DNA from: Guyanagaster necrorhizus
Taxonomy: Eukaryota > Basidiomycota > Agaricomycetes > Agaricales > Physalacriaceae
Direction: 5' to 3'
DNA length: 64,000 nucleotides
Assembly: GCF_019112545.1 (NCBI RefSeq)
Contig: NW_025064933.1
Coordinates: forward strand, 62,001 to 126,000
In this document: in pieces, positions 59,165-64,000 of the stretch
Numbering within the stretch: position 1 is the stretch's first letter
Layout: the number at the start of each line of letters is the position of its first letter
Notes under the pieces: model-generated
Seen by the model: only the letters and a program-made list of their open reading frames with translations
The model's database searches: none
What the model was told of the DNA's origin: nothing
Translations under genes and position numbers: made by a program

Positions 59165-59530
59165 AACGTTGCTCTCGCCCTCATCCTAATCCAGAACTCG
59201 AGATCGATACTTGTTTAAAAGGAACCACCCCGTCGACTTCTCTCTCTTCAGCATCAGAATGTCTGCCCCAGAAACCGCTACCAAATTCGCACCTACCCAA
59301 TCCTCTTCCGTCCTCGGCGGGCAGATAGTCGGCCGCACTGAGCGCCAGGCAGCACCCCCCGCAGCTTTGAAGCTCCGTCTTGACCTTAACCTTGAGGTGG
59401 AGATTGCCATCCAGGCCAAGGTCAATGGTGACATTACCTTGTCGCTCCTGTGAGTGCTTTGCCCGTGCTGACACGTTGTTGGGTTGACTCTGTATTTTCA
59501 CAGTGAGTAAACGTGCCACGCGGACGGGAA
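59165..59530. repeat. inverted duplication, right arm
   Basis: Mirror partner of 58195-58560. Homology starts at CATCCTAATCCAG, covers the coding region and intron, and ends soon after AGTGAGTAAACGTGCC. Confidence 0.85.
59259..59453 (+). CDS. small acidic/Leu-rich basidiomycete protein, copy 2
   Basis: Same 64-aa product as the copy at 58275-58469, residue for residue as far as I can read, despite silent changes in DNA. That suggests selection or recent gene conversion. The optional intron 59452-59512 (GTGAGT...TTTCACAG) would change the C-terminus to LLE. Small, cytosolic by appearance, function unknown. Confidence 0.7.
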   Translation: MSAPETATKFAPTQSSSVLGGQIVGRTERQAAPPAALKLRLDLNLEVEIAIQAKVNGDITLSLL

Positions 59531-60001
59531 GATGTCGGAGTCAAGTTCTCTTGTCTAGGTGAGAGATACTTCAATGCTGAGTACCGTCCATTGTCGATGC
59601 TGATGCTCATCCTCTTAGCGCATAACCACTTTGATTACCTTCTCCTTTTCTCTGACGGTTGTGTTGGTATTTTGCCGGCGTTCATACACGTAGTATTGGT
59701 ATGAACAACAAGACTCAACACCCTCGGGAGTTGAATGTTGAACGTTGAGAGTCGGGATGTGTTTGACCTTAGCAATGGGCTAAAATTTATGATCGTCCTT
59801 TATCCTGCAGCCGCTTGGCGCTTTGATCTTCAGTTCGAACTGTTTTTGCCAAAAAATGGTGTCACCCCGGTGCGAAGAGAGAACAAAGGACGTCCCTTGT
59901 TTACTGTTCTCGTATGGTACACATAAAACCCTCGCGCCAGAGTCCACAATGCCTTCCACCTTTTTCTCCTTCTCTTTCTTCCAGCCTGGTGCTTTTTCTC
60001 C
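59531..60001. other. intergenic region
   Basis: Short open frames around 59735-59926 lack signatures. Upstream region of the broken secreted-protein gene. Confidence 0.4.
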
Positions 60002-60848
60002 ATGATGTTCTCCTCCGTTCTTTTCGCTACTTCTTTCTTCCTCTGTGCACGCGGCACCCACAGCCTCCCTCAATGCCTCTGCCCTCCTCGCGAATGGCCA
60101 AGCTGCCCAGTCCTAGAACGTCGCGTTCCAGAACTTCAGCGTCAACGATACGTGCTCCAGTGCGTCTCCCTGTCTGATCCTGTTCCTCGCACATTCAACT
60201 CATCCCCCCCCCCCCCCCCCCCCCCCCCCTTCGCCCCCCCCCCCCCCCCCCCTTCGTACTATATAGCCGGCGAAGTAGCGTGTATATCTAGCGACGTTGG
60301 CGCAATGTGGGGACAACAGCCAGTGGACGACGTCCCCTTGTTCGGGCTCGGCGCAGTGTTTTGCGCTCCCGTCCGTGAGGGAGAACGGGACTGTACGTAT
60401 TACCTTCTCTCTTGCTTTCTTTATTTCATGGGACTGATGGTTCCCTGGTGTGCAGTTCATACAGTGCACGAGCGAGATGGACGCCGTATCCATCATCGAT
60501 GCCACGGGCACTACTGGGGGCATCTTTGGCACTGACGCTGACACGTCCGATTCCACGACCAGCAGTGCCAACTCCACGGATACCACGTCTGGCACCGACA
60601 GCGGGAGCGGGATCGTCACCGTGACCATCACACTCACTCCCACCGCGACGGTGTTCGTGAGCACCGAGGTGCCCGTCACAACGACGCTGTCCCCTGACGA
60701 GGCCTCGAGTCTCCTGGCGAGCTTGACGGGCATGGGTGCGTCTGTTGTTACAGATGTTAGTGCCACTGACGCAGAGGTTGCAGAGTCCTCCTCTGCAGCT
60801 ACGACGATCTCTCTCGTTCCTGCCTTAGCTGCCACCTCATCGTCATAG
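60002..60848 (+). pseudogene. broken secreted Cys/Ser-Thr-rich protein gene
   Basis: Pieces of one secreted protein lie in different frames. A signal-like start (MMFSSVLFATSFFLCARG) is followed by a frame shift to APTASLNASALLANGQAAQ. An in-frame TAG comes at 60114, then NVAFQNFSVNDTC. Two long poly-C runs follow at 60204-60229 and 60234-60252. After these, PCSGSAQCFALPSVRENGT is joined over a GTACGT...GTGCAG intron to FIQCTSEMDA, plus a Thr/Ser-rich tail with TVTITLTPTATVFVSTEVPV. The LNASALLANGQAAQ...NDTC...PCSG..QCFALP layout is a familiar basidiomycete extracellular family. The poly-C runs replace the segment that should contain about 15-20 residues. Either a pseudogene or a badly sequenced locus. 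Confidence 0.6.
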
Positions 60849-62849
60849 AGACTTATGGATGTCACAGATGTATAGTAGTTGGTTTACTACGAGGGGTATA
60901 CTGTACTGTATTATAGGTTTAATAGGAGAGGTATTCAGACTGGACTATACCCGGACCTCGCATCCAAACCAACCAATTATTGCCGACTGGAAAACAACTC
61001 AGCGCAACGACATGCATGCCCCCCGATAAGCAAGTGCACTATCGATGGATCCGCGTAAACGTCCAGGAGGAACGTTCCACTTGAACACCACTCTTGCTCC
61101 TGCTCCGATTTCTGGCGCGTTTACTCCTCCCCTCTGAGGATCCAGATGACGAGGCGCACTACCAAGCCCAAACAGTTCGTCCTGATCCATAGGGAAAAAA
61201 GCGTAATGTCGGCCGCAAGAGTCGATTCTAGATGGGAGAGAAAAAAATCGGCGCTGGCCCAGATTCGAAGTTCGAACATCAACGAGCAGAGCATCAAATT
61301 TCAATGGTATTGGTAACCCATCTATTGACTCGACGCCCAAAATAAAAATGCTAGATCTCCATATGAATCGACCCAGGTTCGAACTGAGATTCTGTGCGGC
61401 AGACAGAAGCGATAACCAACCTTGCCATCGACGCGTACACGTTGAGGTGCTTGTGAGCTTCTATGGTGAAAAGCCATGGACAGGTGTTTGAATCAACGGG
61501 TGCCGGTGTGGACATGCTAGGTGCCATTGCCGAGATTCGTAACTCGCGCAGGTGGAACAAAGTGCCAGAGACGTCCCGAGTGGAAAATGAGAGAACAGAA
61601 GGTGGGAATAAAGATCTCGTGGTGGGCGGGTTCTGGGTGTACGTGAATACGGCGAGCAGTCCTAGTCAACGATAGGTTATTGCCACAAGTCTCTAGCACC
61701 TCAACAAACACTGGCGCAAAGCGCCTCCAATTCTGAGCCATTATCTGCATACAGAGTCACAAGGCTCGTGTAAAGTTAGCTCTCAGCCTCTGACCAGTCA
61801 CTTTGTTATCTTCTAGCTTTGACGCATGTGCCACCATGATGGGCATAGTACTCTTTATCCAGCGTGTGTCCGAATCTCCTGTGAGTATGACAGGCAGAAA
61901 TGCCAGGTAGATTACTCACCGGCAGACATACGCGTCCTTCTTCAAGACATAAATATCTGAATACACTTTGAGCATGACAAGTATAAAATATCGAAGACTA
62001 CTTACCGGTGAGCATATGCATGCCCATTCACGCGACCAAGACCACCGCCTCGCTTCGCTTCTGTCACAAGAGTGAACGAGACTGACCATGCGCTCCATAC
62101 CTCTGAGGGGTACAAGCGCAGCCAGGCGATCCACGCGCATACAGGAGCCTGCTTCTGGGAGGGTCAAACTCCACACTAAATTGTTGTCAAAGCCGGTTGC
62201 CGGCTCGAACGATCTTTACAATGGACCGAGCCGAGATATATATATTGCAGGAGATAGGTCTACATGGACACTGTCAGAGAAGAACGAGACGGAAAATGGC
62301 ACTCATGTCAATGAAGAGGTCGATATTGGAGCCCAGGAGGGAAATTTGCTCACAATGAAGGTCCTAATCAAGATGGTAGCGTGACTGGCCCCAGGCACCT
62401 GGATACATGTTTAATACAGTGAACAAGAGACGCGACCCAACGTGTACTCAACTTGAAGAATTTTGTCGTGATTCGATGGTAGTCCTCGCGACTTGCCGTT
62501 CAATTCATCTACAGCTTTAAGGAGAGAAATATGAAGGAATGAACCAGAAAAAACGCGCGGGAATCAGCAGCGGCAACGAACAAATGAGGGTTACCTATAA
62601 GAGTCAGATCTAATAAAGCTATGTGCGATTCTTGCCCTTTCGTGTCTCGCCTGCAGCAACTATGGATTCATCAACCTCCTTCCTCCTGAGTGAAAGCTAC
62701 AATCTCTCAAGGCTGTCCGTTCGCAATGCCTAGAAGGGTCACGACCATTGATTGACTCCGACTATACGGTCTATATCTTTGTCGAGTTGGAACAGCTGCA
62801 ATCCTCGTATAATGCTCGGCTTCAAGATCCATCGGTGGCGATATAAAGT
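60849..62849. other. no gene recognised (right part of the RhoGEF-splitting segment)
   Basis: Open frames on both strands lack signatures and joinable exons. One tRNA-like fold near 61364-61434 was examined and set aside. No terminal repeats or transposon proteins are seen. Confidence 0.4.
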
Positions 62850-64000
62850 CCTGCACCAGGATACACGGCAATCCTGTTCACTGGCTCAACCAGGAACCTA
62901 TCCAGGGTCCAACCCTTACAAGCAACAGTCGGACGAATTCACCAAAATCTTCGAACTATGTCTACGTCTTCGATTGATAGATCTCCAATCTAGGGACAAA
63001 CTCCTGTAAAGCCCATGCGCGTCCCTCGGTAACAAGACGTTGTTCTGAGTCCATGGACTGTAAGGCCGAGAAGATTTGCGTATGCAGATTCAGAATATCC
63101 TCTAACCAATCGAATAGCCTGGCAATCCCAGAGGGCACGCCTGATATCCACGTCTTTGAATCCTGCACGCGAAGCGGGAGCACAAACAGTCGGACAATGC
63201 ACGTCAGGCAACGAACAAAGGTTGCTTCCGTCTCTCGAATTCTCCGTGCTGCACATACTCTGACAAGTTCTGGCTTGCCGATGATTCGTCGCTTTGCGCT
63301 CCGCTGCCAGATTTTGTACGTGATTTTCTCGGCTCGGCTACGCCCGGGCGTGGCTGTTGCTGCTGGTTCTTCTGCCCAGATGATTCTCGAGCACGTCCTC
63401 CGCTGAAAGTACGGAATGGAACATCCGCTCCTAAGCTCAACTCGTCGCACTCGTCGTTATGCCAAATTTCGCTACCCATCGCAGGCAAAATACTGTCCGC
63501 GTGAGATAACACCTCCTGGGTTCTCCGGCTAGCAGTCTCATACACCTCATCTGACTCCAATGGAGGAATGCCAAAAGCTCTGCGCTCGCGAGCGGCCGCA
63601 ATTTGCGAGTGCTCGGCCAAAGTGACAGCATCATAGTTCTGCGAATCACGATCCTGATAATATCTACCAAGGCTGGGAGCTTCAGAAGGTCTCTTCTCGA
63701 TGGGCGATTTGGGCCGAGCGTGAAATCTCAAAGAAGGAAAGTGAGACGATGGGGAAGGAAGACCATGCTTGATGACATCTATCGGTCCGCTGATAGCCAA
63801 ACCTTCTTCGTCGCTATAGTCGCTCTCTTCATCGATGACTTTCTTTTCATTGGGATTGGAAAGCTGTAGCCCCTTGACAATACTCATAAGCTCTGCCTTT
63901 CGTCGATGGTGAGCTTGGTCTGCAGCTTCAACATCAAGGACACCATGGTCACGGACATCACAGCCGTCGTCCACATATTCTGAATCCGATGAAACATATG
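62850..64000 (-). pseudogene. RhoGEF, N-terminal half (partial; continues past window edge)
   Basis: From the window edge leftward come a disordered Ser/Asp/Arg-rich region (RKAELMSIVKGLQLSN, SDYSDEEGLAISG) and, after a 50-nt intron (63270-63319), the start of a DH domain. Its blocks are RRIRETEATFVRCLTCIVRL, FVLPLR, ISGVPSGIARLFDWLEDILN, LHTQIFSALQ and FVPRLEIYQ. Then come two TAG codons, a FEDFGEFVRL fragment, a one-base frame shift, and CKGWTLDRFLVEPVNRIAVY, the usual VEPVNRI element near the middle of the domain. After YP the homology stops at about 62850. The next expected block is found at 56274. The stops and frame shift say this half is already decaying, unless a skipped exon rescues it. 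Confidence 0.65.

Noticed and set aside
61364..61434. tRNA-Gly(GCC)-like fold on the minus strand
   Set aside because: An anticodon stem TCTGT/ACAGA with loop CTGCCGC and a TTCGAAC T-loop are present. But the variable region would be only two bases, the D stem is poor, and the acceptor stem has a mismatch. Not enough for a tRNA call without a covariance scan.
1..64000. CRISPR array, prokaryotic operon or phage-like system
   Set aside because: No regularly spaced repeats of that kind; gene structure is eukaryotic throughout.

Overview
The window is nuclear DNA of a basidiomycete fungus, most likely an Agaricomycete. Almost every gene is cut by many short GT-AG introns of about 30-65 nt. The gene families are those of mushroom-forming fungi: D-E-D-D Argonaute, OPT transporter, GH43, multi-exon P450, Ser/Ala-rich GPI-anchored proteins and a short CCRC-tailed membrane peptide. 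I rebuilt gene models by hand. Nearly all of those I call intact splice into one continuous frame from start to stop.

Layout. (1) 1-4986 is an AT-rich, almost CpG-free graveyard: a Ty1/copia gag-pol relic, a second copia gag relic, a large imperfect hairpin, and a decayed copy of the 5' third of an Argonaute gene. CpG returns abruptly at 4990. (2) 5309-10677: SUMO, a mini dsRNA-binding protein, DPH3 and a GH43 glycosidase. (3) 10835-15134: a 49-aa membrane peptide, a segmental duplication that built a chimeric broken TFIIS copy, and the intact TFIIS gene. (4) 15557-17189: PRP46/PLRG1. (5) 17679-22850: an intact Argonaute gene lying between two direct repeats. (6) 23986-31784: an unresolved gene-like stretch, a MED25-type VWA protein, ORC5 and an alpha/beta hydrolase. 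(7) 32695-43013: GNAT acetyltransferase, a GPI-anchored Cys-rich secreted protein, cofactor-independent phosphoglycerate mutase, a large protein with a possible calponin-like tail, and RFT1. (8) 43635-54955: OPT transporter, ATG22, cytochrome P450 and the STE24 protease. (9) 55234-64000: two halves of a RhoGEF gene about 6.5 kb apart, with a head-to-head inverted duplicate gene pair and a broken secreted-protein gene between them.

Most genes are unrelated housekeeping neighbours (RNA polymerase II elongation, splicing, Mediator, replication origin, glycolysis, N-glycosylation, prenyl-protein processing, autophagy). The one recurring theme is RNA silencing against repeats. A catalytic-type Argonaute sits between repeats, a small dsRNA-binding protein lies 12 kb away, and a CpG-stripped Argonaute relic lies among CpG-stripped retrotransposons. 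The link is inference. Sequence depletion suggests that repeats here are methylated or RIP-like mutated, and that one Argonaute copy was caught by that process.
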